Part shown: piece by piece, positions 28,486 through 38,063 of the stretch
How the letters are laid out: each line of letters starts with the position of its first letter
Numbering within the stretch: the stretch's first letter is position 1
From: an uncultured Bacteroidales bacterium
GTDB taxonomy: Bacteria > Bacteroidota > Bacteroidia > Bacteroidales > Paludibacteraceae
Assembly (NCBI GenBank): GCA_903911085.1
Contig: CAIWCC010000117.1
Coordinates: 62,001-126,000 of the forward strand
Length of the DNA stretch: 64,000 nt
Reading direction: 5' to 3'
Made by a program: the position numbers and the translations under genes
Notes under the pieces: model-generated
Told to the model about the DNA's origin: nothing
Seen by the model: the letters and a program-made list of their open reading frames with translations, nothing else
Databases searched by the model: none

Positions 28486-29829
28486 ATGAAACGAATAACA
28501 TTCTTCATGCTTTTGCTGATTGTCAGTAAAGTTACAACGGCACAAAATCCTATTTGTCCGCCGGGATTAAACATAGCCGACCCAACCACCCGTGTTTGGA
28601 AAGATGGAAAGTTGTATGTGTATGGTTCTCGCGATGAAAGTCCAAAGTATTACTGCTCCTACGACCATTGGGTGCTGTCCACTTCGGATTTAATTCATTG
28701 GGAATATACGCCTAATGCATTTGCATCAAAAGGACCAAACGATAAAATTCCGTTTAACGACAGACTGCTTTTTGCACCGGATTGCATGTATAAAAATGGA
28801 ACATACTATTTGTATTATTGCCAAAGTGGCGACAATGAAGGAGTTGCAACAAGCAAATCTCCTTTAGGTCCATTTGAAAATGCCAAAGAGATTTATTTGA
28901 AAAAGAAAAATCAAATTGATCCAGCTGTTTTTATTGATGATGACGGACAAGCTTATTATATCTGGGGACAATTTCAAGCTAAAATTGCAAAGTTAAAACC
29001 CAATATGACCGAAATTGATACTACCAGCATTGTGGATAATTTGGTGACTGAAAAGGAGCATTATTTTCACGAGGGCAGCTATATGGTGAAACGAAATGGT
29101 ATTTATTACTTTGTGTATGCTCATATGGGTCGTAAAGGAATGCCTACCTGCATTGGATATTCAACTTCAAAATCGCCATTTGGTCCATTTAAATATGGTG
29201 GAGTTATTGTGGATAATGATGGTTGTGACCCGCAAAACTGGAATAATCACGGTTCGATTGTGGAATTCAAAGGCAAATGGTATGTGTTTTATCATCGTAC
29301 TACCAACGGAGTAATTTGTCAACGCAAGGCTTGCATTGAACCGATTACTTTTAATGCTGATGGAAGTATAAACGAAGTGGAAATGACCTCCCAAGGTGCT
29401 GGTAAGCCGCTAGATGCTTTTTCAAAAATTGAAGCCGAACGTGCTTGTTTGCTTTTTGGACACATTCGGATTGAAAAACAAAGCTTAGACAGCTTAAACC
29501 CTGTAAATCCTGCAAACAATGATATGTTGGCACAAATTGAAAACAAAGACTGGGCGGCTTATAAATATATTGAATTTGGCGATGGTGCAAAAACTTTTAG
29601 CGTGAAAGTGGCGCCAGGAAGCAAAGCAGGTAAAATTGAACTGCTTGTTGACAATAGTTGGACAGGAGCTTTAGGAAGCATAAAAGTTCCAGCAGGTGGA
29701 GATTTGAAAACATGGCAAACGCTTAGTTGTAATATTAAGCCGCTGTCTGGCAAACATGCAATTTGGCTTCGCTTTAGTGGCGACGGCGAGGAGATGTTTA
29801 ATGTAGATAATTTTTATTTTGAAAAATAG
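28486..29829 (+). CDS. GH43-family five-bladed propeller glycosidase with C-terminal CBM6
   Basis: A 447-residue secreted protein (signal peptide ending TTAQ). The GH43 catalytic triad is visible: Asp32 (NIADPTTRVWKDGK) as base, Asp145 (QIDPAVFIDDDG) as pKa modulator and Glu196 (HYFHEGSYMVKRNG) as acid. The C-terminal about 130 residues, including DWAAYKYIEFGDGAKTFSVKV, look like a CBM6-type carbohydrate-binding module. GH43 enzymes mostly remove alpha-L-arabinose, beta-xylose or beta-galactose side chains; the specificity here is not predictable by eye. The next gene starts 31 bases downstream. Confidence 0.9.
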   Translation: MKRITFFMLLLIVSKVTTAQNPICPPGLNIADPTTRVWKDGKLYVYGSRDESPKYYCSYDHWVLSTSDLIHWEYTPNAFASKGPNDKIPFNDRLLFAPDCMYKNGTYYLYYCQSGDNEGVATSKSPLGPFENAKEIYLKKKNQIDPAVFIDDDGQAYYIWGQFQAKIAKLKPNMTEIDTTSIVDNLVTEKEHYFHEGSYMVKRNGIYYFVYAHMGRKGMPTCIGYSTSKSPFGPFKYGGVIVDNDGCDPQNWNNHGSIVEFKGKWYVFYHRTTNGVICQRKACIEPITFNADGSINEVEMTSQGAGKPLDAFSKIEAERACLLFGHIRIEKQSLDSLNPVNPANNDMLAQIENKDWAAYKYIEFGDGAKTFSVKVAPGSKAGKIELLVDNSWTGALGSIKVPAGGDLKTWQTLSCNIKPLSGKHAIWLRFSGDGEEMFNVDNFYFEK

Positions 29830-29860
29830 ATCGTTTAATTATACTAAAAATAAAACACAA

Positions 29861-31627
29861 ATGAATTCTAAACTAAAAAATTTAACCCTTGCGTTTGTAT
29901 TAATTTGTCTGAGTTTACAAACTTTTAATGCTCAGGAAATTAAAACTTTAGCAGCAACCGATACGAAAGAGCGAACTACACAGTTGGTTCGAAAATTTCT
30001 GACACCAACCCGAATCGTTTGGATGTCTGATAACTCTGGTAAAAGTGTACAAAATGCCGAAGTATTGTTGAAACCTGGAACAGGACAGTCAGTCCTAAAC
30101 AAGGATAAAGGCTTTCAACTCAAAAGTTCAGCAACAGAATTGCCTATGATTGTTCTTGATTTTGGCAAAGAAATTCAAGGTGGCTTAGAAATTATTACAA
30201 CTATTAATAATGAAAAGAAAATGCCTCGCCTGCGCATTCGCTTTGGTGAATCGGTAAGTGAAACCATGAGCAATGTTGGTGAAAACGGAGCAACCAATGA
30301 ACATGCCATGCGCGATATGATTGTTCAATTACCTTGGTTGGGCCGTATGGAAATTGGCAATTCTGGCTTCCGTTTTGTAAGTATTCAACTGATTGATACT
30401 GATTCAAAAATTGAGTTGAAAGAACTAAGTGCCATTTCGTCAAAACGTGAGCTAACATATCAAGGTTCATTCAAATGTAATGACGAACGATTGAATCAGA
30501 TTTGGATGACCGGTGCTTATACAGTTCATTTGAATATGCAGGATTATTTATGGGATGGTATAAAACGCGACCGATTGGTTTGGGTAGGCGATTTACATCC
30601 CGAAGTAATGACCGTAAATTCTGTATTTGGTTACAATGAGGTAGTACCTAAAAGTTTGGATTTGATTCGCGATTTAACACCACTTCCTGCATGGATGAAC
30701 GGATTGGGGTCGTATAGTATGTGGTGGATTATTATTCATAAAGATTGGTATAAATATCAGGGAAATCTGGACTATCTAAAACAACAGAAAACATATATGT
30801 TTAAATTGCTGAGATTATTAGCTACTAAAATTGATGATTCTGGCAAGGAAAAACTGGAAGGCGGACGATTTTTGGATTGGCCATCGAGCGAAAACCCCAA
30901 AGCCATTCATGCCGGATTGCAATCGATGATGGTTATGACCTTTCAGGCTGGTGAAGAATTAAGTGCTGTTTTGGGTGATAAATCTATGGTAGCTTTCTGT
31001 GATTCGACTGTTTTGAAACTAAAAAAACATGTGCCTGAAGCAAATAATTCTAAGCAAGCCGCATCGTTATTGGCTTTATCGGGACTTGTGCCTGCTGAGC
31101 AATCCAATTCCGAGGTTTTGGCAAAAGATGGCGTTCACAATATGTCCACTTTTTATGGTTATTACATGCTTAAAGCGCGCGCACAAGCCGGAGATTTTCA
31201 AGGTGCACTGGATAATATACGTGAATATTGGGGTGGAATGCTCGATTTAGGAGCTACTACTTTCTGGGAAGATTTCGATATAAACTGGTTGAAAAATGCC
31301 AACCGGATTGATGAACCAATTTCAGCTGGTAAAGTGGATGTTCATGCGGCTTATGGGGGCTATTGTTACAAAGGTTTCCGACATAGTTTTTGTCACGGAT
31401 GGGCGTCTGGCCCAACTTCCTGGTTGAGCGAAAATGTGTTGGGGGTAAAAGTGATTGAAGCTGGTTGTAAAGTGGTGAAAATTGAACCGCATTTGGGCGA
31501 TTTAAAGTGGGTGGAAGGTAGTTTCCCAACACCTTATGGTAACATAAAAATCAGACACGATAAAAGACCTGATGGAACAGTAAATTCAACGATTTCTGCA
31601 CCAAAAGGAGTTAAAATTATCAAATAG
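29861..31627 (+). CDS. GH78-like rhamnosidase, compact form
   Basis: A 588-residue secreted protein (signal peptide ending FNAQ). It has only one N-terminal beta domain (about 60-205, with LDFGKEIQGGLEI and RIRFGESVSE) and the (alpha/alpha)6 barrel. The active-site segment DGIKRDRLVWVGD gives Asp232, Asp237 and Asp244 in the same spacing as D-E-D of GH78, but the acid position is Asp237 instead of Glu. TTFWEDFD supplies Glu470 as base. I start at ATG 29861; an in-frame TTG at 29819 overlaps the GH43 gene and gives no signal peptide. Probably an alpha-L-rhamnosidase of a GH78 side branch, cotranscribed with its neighbours. Confidence 0.85.
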   Translation: MNSKLKNLTLAFVLICLSLQTFNAQEIKTLAATDTKERTTQLVRKFLTPTRIVWMSDNSGKSVQNAEVLLKPGTGQSVLNKDKGFQLKSSATELPMIVLDFGKEIQGGLEIITTINNEKKMPRLRIRFGESVSETMSNVGENGATNEHAMRDMIVQLPWLGRMEIGNSGFRFVSIQLIDTDSKIELKELSAISSKRELTYQGSFKCNDERLNQIWMTGAYTVHLNMQDYLWDGIKRDRLVWVGDLHPEVMTVNSVFGYNEVVPKSLDLIRDLTPLPAWMNGLGSYSMWWIIIHKDWYKYQGNLDYLKQQKTYMFKLLRLLATKIDDSGKEKLEGGRFLDWPSSENPKAIHAGLQSMMVMTFQAGEELSAVLGDKSMVAFCDSTVLKLKKHVPEANNSKQAASLLALSGLVPAEQSNSEVLAKDGVHNMSTFYGYYMLKARAQAGDFQGALDNIREYWGGMLDLGATTFWEDFDINWLKNANRIDEPISAGKVDVHAAYGGYCYKGFRHSFCHGWASGPTSWLSENVLGVKVIEAGCKVVKIEPHLGDLKWVEGSFPTPYGNIKIRHDKRPDGTVNSTISAPKGVKIIK

Positions 31628-31643
31628 AATGTCACTAAAATAA

Positions 31644-33389
31644 ATGAAAAATTCGCTTTTAATTGCCTCATTGCTTGTAAGTTATTTATTAGCTGCGCAA
31701 AATACGCCACCATTCCCCATTGAAAATTCCAATTGGGTGGCTACCGATGCACTTGGGCGTGTATTGCCAAACTACAAACAAACGGGAGCTACAAAAAGCG
31801 AAAAATGGGTGGGGCTTTTTTATTATATCTGGCATGGCTATCATGGTCCTCAAGATACCATTTACGACATTACAAAAATGATTGCAAAGAATCCCGTGAA
31901 TCCTGAATATGGTCCACATCGTCTGTTTCATTACTGGGGTGAGCCAGAAGCTGGATATTATCGTTCGGATGATCCTTGGGTAATTCGCCGCAACATTGCC
32001 ATGATGGCTGCCGCTGGAGTTGATTTTGTTTATTTTGATGTTACAAATGCATTCATTTATTTGCCTACGCTTGAAAAATACTGCGATATTTCCCTCGAAA
32101 TGAGGAAGAAAGGAATTAATGCGCCTTATATTTCATTTGCAACAAACGCAAAAAGTGGTGAAACCATAAATCAGCTTTACAATGAATTCTATTCAAAAAA
32201 AGAATATAAAGATTTGTGGTTTTACTGGGAAGGCAAACCGCTGGTTTTAGGTCAGATTGCCGATTCTGTATTAAAATCAGAAGCAAAAAACTTTTTCAAT
32301 ATTAAATACAGTTGGGCATGGACTGATGCAAAAAACAAACCAAATCATTGGCAATGGATTGACAATTATCCACAGGATTTTGGTTGGAGTACGCCTAATG
32401 TCCCTGACCAAATACCTGTAGCTGTGGCATCGCATCCCATTTCCAATATTGGCAATAGCTATTCGAATGGCAATGAACCTGAACACAACATTTATAAACT
32501 GACACCATTTACTGGTCAAGGACTTCATTTTGCAGAACAATGGAAAAGGGCGCTTGAAGTGCAGCCCAAAATTGTGATGATTACCCAGTTTAACGAATGG
32601 ATAGCACAGCGGTTTATTAACGGACTTGACCATAAACCTAAATTTTTGGGACAGGCGGCCGAAGAAGGCAGTACCTATTTTGTAGATGCCTATAATCAGG
32701 AATTTAACCGCGATATTGAACCCATGAAAGGTGGTCACACAGATAATATGTATTATCAAATGGTGAATTACATCCGTCTTTTCAAAGGTATGAAGGAGCC
32801 TGAAAATGCATTGACGGCGAAAATCAATATTGATGGAAAGTTTACTGATTGGCAGAACGTTAAGTCTGAATATATTGATTATGAAGGTGATATAGCACAT
32901 CGAAACTTTGCCAGTGCTAATAAGAAAATACAATATGTCAACAACACTGGAAGAAATGATATTGTCGCGTGTAAAGTAATCTATGACAGGAAGTTCGTTT
33001 ATTTTTATGCAAAAACCGTACGAACGCTTACTTCTTGCTCTGATAGAAATTGGATGATGTTATATTTGAATACAGATACCTTAAAATCAACTGGTTGGGA
33101 AGGTTATGAACTGCTTGTGAATAATAGTCCAAAAAGTTTCACCGAATCGAATATCAAGAAGTTTGTAAATGGAAATTGGTCTGAAATTGAGAAACTTAGA
33201 TATTGCTATTTTAAAAATGAATTAGAAATTGCTGTTCCAATAAAATATTTCAAAGTAAATAATTGTGAGTTGAACTTTTCTTTTCACTGGACTGATAATA
33301 ATCAAAAGCTATTGGATATAAACGAGTTTTTCGTCAATGGTGAATCAGCTCCCGATAGGCGTTTCGATTATTTTTTCACAAACCAATAA
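31644..33389 (+). CDS. GH71/GH99-like barrel protein with C-terminal carbohydrate-binding-like domain
   Basis: A 581-residue secreted protein (signal peptide ending LLAAQ). The N-terminal about 360 residues resemble GH71/GH99/WbsX-like TIM barrels: VGLFYYIWHGYHG at the first strand, AAAGVDFVYFDVTNA, and IVMITQFNEWIAQRF near the last strands. The C-terminal part from about residue 390 (KINIDGKFTDWQNVKSEYID...) has the look of a CBM9/DOMON-like sandwich that often binds sugars. An endo-acting or exo-acting glycosidase is likely; the substrate is unknown. It lies 16 bases after the GH78-like gene. Confidence 0.72.
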   Translation: MKNSLLIASLLVSYLLAAQNTPPFPIENSNWVATDALGRVLPNYKQTGATKSEKWVGLFYYIWHGYHGPQDTIYDITKMIAKNPVNPEYGPHRLFHYWGEPEAGYYRSDDPWVIRRNIAMMAAAGVDFVYFDVTNAFIYLPTLEKYCDISLEMRKKGINAPYISFATNAKSGETINQLYNEFYSKKEYKDLWFYWEGKPLVLGQIADSVLKSEAKNFFNIKYSWAWTDAKNKPNHWQWIDNYPQDFGWSTPNVPDQIPVAVASHPISNIGNSYSNGNEPEHNIYKLTPFTGQGLHFAEQWKRALEVQPKIVMITQFNEWIAQRFINGLDHKPKFLGQAAEEGSTYFVDAYNQEFNRDIEPMKGGHTDNMYYQMVNYIRLFKGMKEPENALTAKINIDGKFTDWQNVKSEYIDYEGDIAHRNFASANKKIQYVNNTGRNDIVACKVIYDRKFVYFYAKTVRTLTSCSDRNWMMLYLNTDTLKSTGWEGYELLVNNSPKSFTESNIKKFVNGNWSEIEKLRYCYFKNELEIAVPIKYFKVNNCELNFSFHWTDNNQKLLDINEFFVNGESAPDRRFDYFFTNQ

Positions 33390-33431
33390 TTTTACAAATA
33401 ACAATTTTTAAAACCATATAAAAATCACAAA

Positions 33432-35090
33432 ATGAAGCAATCATATTTATATCTTTTGCTAATCACTTGTTGTTTATTTACTTTTCAGTATAGTAAATCA
33501 ATTAATAATACAGAAATACTGCATGTTACAAATGCTTTGCCCGAAAGAGAAGTAAAAGTATATATTGGAATTTCAAATGGCTGGCACAGCACTGACAGCA
33601 CTCAAAATTACAGCAAATGGGATTATGTTCGTCGGAATGCCACCGGACTATATACCAACTTTATAGAAATGTGGAAATGTTTTTATCAGAATAAGGTGAA
33701 TACGCAAACTAGTTGCAACGATATGCGTAAAGCTTTTGTTAAAGGTGGTTGCTTTTTTGAAACAAGCATGGAAACAAAATTAAATACGGGAGTTAATGGA
33801 TTTAATAATGATTCAAGTGATAGACGATCACTCGATTTTCTTACACGCGCCAATTTTGATGTACAATATACTAGCTTAAATTATGGAATAAGTGCCGACC
33901 GAGTAAGTTTGCTACGGACTTATAAAGGAAATCGAAAATGTTTTTATTTGGCAGCACCGTGGCGATATGGTGGCGATATTTTCAGCGATAAAGCTGCTGC
34001 AAATGCAACTGTTCGTGCCGATATATTAACCACTGATGGTTTTGAAACAGATGGTCCATTAGGATATTGGTCTAATAATCAGGCGGGAATGCGCGAGGGA
34101 AGTTATTCGCTGGTTAAATATGCTAATTATTTCAATGTTGAATCGTCTATCATGCTTGCACCTTATGATGCAGGTATTGTAGGTTATAGCTCCTTGACTG
34201 ACTTTCTAACAGTTTCAAAACAATGTGTTTTGGGACACGAAGATAACAATGCTGCACCTGATATTTGGACAATTTGGACTTATGGTAATGATGTTGCGCT
34301 TCCAAATTTTCCTGAATCTATTGTAAATGCAGATGGTGAAGTAGAAGCTGCAAATACAAAAATGGGTGTAGCATATTGGTTATTGAAACATTTAAACAAT
34401 TTTCCCAAAGTTGACGTAAAAGCAAATTCATTGGTTGGAAATGGTGCGAATTTAAAAATTATCAATGATTCTGTTTCTGAGATTGAAATGAGTAAAGATG
34501 GTCAATGCACTTTACCAATTGTTATCTCCAACGACAATCAACCCCAAATAGAAATCTCACCTTTACTATCTGCTATTATTGACAACAATGGTGTAGATTG
34601 GAATATAAATTTCCTTTTGTCCGGCAAAATAGTTACACTGAATATGTTAGTACGTGGTGGAATAAATTGTATCAATGATTTGCGACTCTCAAAAGGAGTA
34701 AAACTCGATCTTGCTTTGCAGATATCACCCAAAAGTACGGTTCTAAACCCAAATCCGGTTGTTGTGAACTTGCAATGCATGAGTAATGTTTCAAATACGA
34801 AAAATAAAAAAACAGCTTATAAAGTGACCGTGAAGCTAAAATCCGCCACAGCCATTAATGATTTAAAATCGAGTCAGTTTAGTGTGTTTCCTAATCCGTC
34901 AAACGGCATTGTAACAATTCAATCAAATAATAATACGTTTAATTTGGATATTTATAATACCTCAGGAAATCAAGTTTATAGTGTACGAAATGCAAATACA
35001 GGCACTTCAATATCTTCAAAGGAGTTGGGTGGAAAAGGAGCTTATTTTTTTAAAGTAAACAATGAGGTAAAGAAAGTATTTATATTGTAA
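33432..35090 (+). CDS. Secreted T9SS cargo protein of unrecognised family (paralog family member 1)
   Basis: I do not recognise the family. The 552-residue product has a signal peptide (about residues 1-24, no lipobox) and a T9SS C-terminal sorting domain (about 480-552, FSVFPNPSNG... then GGKGAYFFKVN). The core (about 40-330) is shared with the two following genes: REVKVYIGISNGWHS, NYSKWDYVRRNATGLYTNF, RKAFVKGGCFFETSMET, SSDRRSLDFLTRANFDVQYTSL, TTDGFETDGPLGYW, MREGSY and LGHEDNNAAPDIWTIWTYG. The conserved Asp and Glu in the last motifs could be catalytic. A second beta-rich region (about 335-475) includes PIVISNDNQPQIEI. The context suggests a new type of secreted glycosidase or glycan-binding protein of the rhamnose PUL. 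Clear paralogs at 35159 and 36608 are lipoproteins. Confidence 0.8.
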   Translation: MKQSYLYLLLITCCLFTFQYSKSINNTEILHVTNALPEREVKVYIGISNGWHSTDSTQNYSKWDYVRRNATGLYTNFIEMWKCFYQNKVNTQTSCNDMRKAFVKGGCFFETSMETKLNTGVNGFNNDSSDRRSLDFLTRANFDVQYTSLNYGISADRVSLLRTYKGNRKCFYLAAPWRYGGDIFSDKAAANATVRADILTTDGFETDGPLGYWSNNQAGMREGSYSLVKYANYFNVESSIMLAPYDAGIVGYSSLTDFLTVSKQCVLGHEDNNAAPDIWTIWTYGNDVALPNFPESIVNADGEVEAANTKMGVAYWLLKHLNNFPKVDVKANSLVGNGANLKIINDSVSEIEMSKDGQCTLPIVISNDNQPQIEISPLLSAIIDNNGVDWNINFLLSGKIVTLNMLVRGGINCINDLRLSKGVKLDLALQISPKSTVLNPNPVVVNLQCMSNVSNTKNKKTAYKVTVKLKSATAINDLKSSQFSVFPNPSNGIVTIQSNNNTFNLDIYNTSGNQVYSVRNANTGTSISSKELGGKGAYFFKVNNEVKKVFIL

Positions 35091-35158
35091 TTACCTCAGT
35101 ATTTTAAATCGTTGTAATTATTTTTACTTTAGAAATTCATACATAACCAATAAATAAT

Positions 35159-36598
35159 ATGATAAAATCATTAATCTATAATACGTTATCAGTAGCTTTA
35201 TTTCTAGTATTTTTTTGCTTAATACAAGGTTGTAAAACTGCTAGCGAGCCAAATCCAGAGCCACCTATTGTAAATAAAACAGTAACAGTTTTGCCCGATA
35301 AAGAAGTAAAAGTTTATTTTGGAGCTTCGGGTAATTGGGCAGAACAGGAAAATCCACTCAACTACAGCAATTGGAGCTATGTTCGTGAAAATGCCGATGG
35401 CTATTATGCAAACTTTATTTCGATGTGGGTTTGCTTTTATCAAAACAAAGGAAAAGCGCCATTACAAAGTTGCATCGATATGCGAAAAGCATTTGTAAAA
35501 GGAGGTTGTTTTTTTGAAACAAGTATGGAAACATCAGTTAATACTGGTGCAAATGGTTTCAATAACGATTCTACCGATCGTAGAAGCTTAGGTTTATTGA
35601 CTAGTGGTGGATTTAAGGTAGATTATACTAGTTTAAATTATGGAGTAAATGCCGATCGTGTTACTCTACTTAAAACATACAAAGGAAACAGAAAGTGTCT
35701 TTGCTTGTCTGCACCTTGGAATTATGGTGGGAATCTTATTAGTGATGTTGTAACAGGGAATAAACAGCAACGTACTAATATTTTGACTACTGATGGTATG
35801 CAAACAGATGGACCCTTGGGTTTTTGGTTTGTTAATAACAAAGGTATGCGAGAAGGTAGTTATTCATGTGTAAAATATGTGTGGAAATACAATCTTGAAG
35901 CTGCAATAATGTTAGCACCTTTCTCTGCCGATGTGGTTGGGTATAATGCTGCAACAGATTTTTTGACAATATCAAAACAATGTGTGTTTGGGCACGAAGA
36001 CAACAATGCTGCACCTGAAATTTGGACAATATGGACTTATGGAAGCCCCGCAGAACTAACTTTATTGCCCGAGTCTGCTGTTAATGACCAAGGCGAAGTA
36101 TATGCACTTAATACGAAAACGGGCGTAGCTTATTGGCTTTTAAAACATTTAAAAACATTCCCCAAAATTAGCTGCAAGGAAACCGGAAAAGTAAACAACG
36201 ATGTAACAGTAACTCTTACAAACGACTCAGTCGTAGATGTGAAATTGACAAAAAATGTTCAATACTTATTGCCTATCACAATATCAAATGATAATCAACC
36301 CCAAATTGAAATTACACCCGTGATAAGAGCAGTATTGAATGAAGCCGCAAATGACTGGATTATAAGCTTCTGGGTTGGAACAAAAGATGTTACCGATAAG
36401 GTTATTTACAATGGTGGTTTAAATTGTATTGATGCATATAGACTTACCAAAAACAATAGAATGACGCTTACAATGCAAATTAAATCGCGCTCAACTGTTG
36501 AAAGTCCTGCTCCATTAACTATAAATTTGCAGTCGATGGCAAATATATCAAACACCAAGAATAAACAGAGTTTTAAAATGACCATCAATCCCTTATAA
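35159..36598 (+). CDS. Lipoprotein of unrecognised family (paralog family member 2)
   Basis: A 479-residue paralog of the gene before it, but with a lipoprotein signal (hydrophobic stretch, then LIQGC with Cys25), a Pro/Glu-rich linker (EPNPEPPI), and no T9SS domain. The core motifs are all present: NYSNWSYVRENADGYYANF, RKAFVKGGCFFETSMET, TDRRSLGLLTSGGFKVDYTS, TTDGMQTDGPLGFWF, MREGSYSCVKYVW and FGHEDNNAAPEIWTIWTYG. The C-terminal beta region (about 340-479) contains PITISNDNQPQIEIT. It is very close to member 3 at 36608 over the whole length. Predicted to be anchored in the outer membrane, probably facing out or in the periplasm. Function unknown; enzyme activity is inferred only from the PUL setting and the conserved acidic residues. 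Confidence 0.8.
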   Translation: MIKSLIYNTLSVALFLVFFCLIQGCKTASEPNPEPPIVNKTVTVLPDKEVKVYFGASGNWAEQENPLNYSNWSYVRENADGYYANFISMWVCFYQNKGKAPLQSCIDMRKAFVKGGCFFETSMETSVNTGANGFNNDSTDRRSLGLLTSGGFKVDYTSLNYGVNADRVTLLKTYKGNRKCLCLSAPWNYGGNLISDVVTGNKQQRTNILTTDGMQTDGPLGFWFVNNKGMREGSYSCVKYVWKYNLEAAIMLAPFSADVVGYNAATDFLTISKQCVFGHEDNNAAPEIWTIWTYGSPAELTLLPESAVNDQGEVYALNTKTGVAYWLLKHLKTFPKISCKETGKVNNDVTVTLTNDSVVDVKLTKNVQYLLPITISNDNQPQIEITPVIRAVLNEAANDWIISFWVGTKDVTDKVIYNGGLNCIDAYRLTKNNRMTLTMQIKSRSTVESPAPLTINLQSMANISNTKNKQSFKMTINPL

Positions 36599-36607
36599 TT
36601 AAATAAT

Positions 36608-38047
36608 ATGAAAAAATCAATAATTTACAACACCTTATCAATTGCAATACTTCTAGCTTTTTTTGTTACAACACAAGGTTGTAAAACTGCTAACGAACCA
36701 AATCCAGAGCCACCAATTGTAAATAAAGTAGTAACGGTTTTGCCCGATAAGGAAGTAAAAGTATATTTTGGAGCTGAGCACAACTGGCACGAACAAGACG
36801 ATCCTCTCAATTATAGTAAATGGAGTTATGTGCGTGAAAATGCTGATGGTTATTATGCTAATTTTATTTCTATGTGGATAATGTTTTATCAAGATAAAAC
36901 AGCGCTACCACCGGTGAGTTGCAGCGATATGCGAAAAGCATTCAAAAAAGGAGGAGTTTTTTTCGAAACTAGTCTGGAAACTTCCGTTAACTCTGGTGCC
37001 AATGGTTTTAATAATGATTCAACCGACCGAAGAAGTTTAATATTATTGACAAATGCTGGATTTAAAGTAGATTATACCAGCCTCAATTATGGTGTAACTG
37101 CCGATAGAGTTACTTTGCTTCGAACATACAAAGGAACCAGAAAGTGCCTTTGCTTGTCTGCACCGTGGAAGTATGGCGGAAATATTATTAGCGATGCTGC
37201 TACAGCTAATAAACAGCAACGAATCAATATATTAACCACAGATGGTATGCAAACGGATGGACCTCTTGGATTTTGGTTTAACAATGGCGGTGGTATGCGT
37301 GAAGGCAGTTATTCATGTGTAAAATATGTATGGAAATACAAACTTGAAGCCGCTGTGATGCTGGCACCTTTTAAAGCATCAATTCCGGGTTATGAAGCAG
37401 AAAACGATTTTTTGAATGTTTCCAAACAATGCGTTTTAGGTCATGAGGATAACAATGCTGCACCCGAAATATGGACAATATGGACATACCAAAGTCCTGC
37501 AGGTTTGGCTCTTTTTCCAGAATCGGCTGTTAATGCAGATGGTGAAGTGTATGCTCCTAATACGAAAGCGGGTGTAGCTTATTGGTTGTTAAAACACTTG
37601 AAAAATTTCCCGAAATTAACCTGTAATGAAACAGGTAAAGTAAATAATGATGTAACAGTAACGCTTACAAATGACTCTGTTGTTGATGTTAAATTGACCA
37701 AAGACGTTCAATACTCAATGCCTATAACAATATCAAACGATAATCAACCCCAAATTGAAATTACCCCTGTGATAAGGGCTATCTTAAATGAAGCCGCAAA
37801 TGACTGGATTATAAGCTTCTGGGTTGGCACAAAAGATGTTACCGATAAGGTTATTTATAATGGTGGTTTAAATTGTATTGATACTTATAGACTTACCAAA
37901 ACCAATAGATTGACACTTAAAATGCTGATTAAGTCACGTTCAACCGTTGCAAGTCCTGCTCCATTAACTATCAATTTGCAGTCGATGTCAAATATATCAA
38001 ATACAAAGAATAAACAGAATTTTAAAATTACTGTTAATCCCTTGTAA
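36608..38047 (+). CDS. Lipoprotein of unrecognised family (paralog family member 3)
   Basis: A 479-residue tandem duplicate of member 2, 9 bases downstream of it, with a lipobox-like TTQGC (Cys25; the Thr at -3 is not the usual Leu/Val/Ile, but Bacteroidota lipoboxes are relaxed) and the same EPNPEPPI linker. Core motifs: NYSKWSYVRENADGYYANF, RKAFKKGGVFFETSLET, TDRRSLILLTNAGFKVDYTS, TTDGMQTDGPLGFWFNN and LGHEDNNAAPEIWTIWTYQ. Members 2 and 3 differ most around residues 55-110 and 225-250, possibly surface loops. A stretch near the 3' end is almost identical at DNA level (see findings). No recognised family; no function is claimed. Confidence 0.8.
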   Translation: MKKSIIYNTLSIAILLAFFVTTQGCKTANEPNPEPPIVNKVVTVLPDKEVKVYFGAEHNWHEQDDPLNYSKWSYVRENADGYYANFISMWIMFYQDKTALPPVSCSDMRKAFKKGGVFFETSLETSVNSGANGFNNDSTDRRSLILLTNAGFKVDYTSLNYGVTADRVTLLRTYKGTRKCLCLSAPWKYGGNIISDAATANKQQRINILTTDGMQTDGPLGFWFNNGGGMREGSYSCVKYVWKYKLEAAVMLAPFKASIPGYEAENDFLNVSKQCVLGHEDNNAAPEIWTIWTYQSPAGLALFPESAVNADGEVYAPNTKAGVAYWLLKHLKNFPKLTCNETGKVNNDVTVTLTNDSVVDVKLTKDVQYSMPITISNDNQPQIEITPVIRAILNEAANDWIISFWVGTKDVTDKVIYNGGLNCIDTYRLTKTNRLTLKMLIKSRSTVASPAPLTINLQSMSNISNTKNKQNFKITVNPL

Positions 38048-38063
38048 TCAATAAATCAAGTAT

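Noticed and set aside
32277-32933. A 218-codon open frame on the minus strand inside the GH71/99-like gene
   Set aside because: It is fully antisense to a gene with good protein motifs, has no recognisable domain, and low-complexity hydrophobic content typical of shadow frames.
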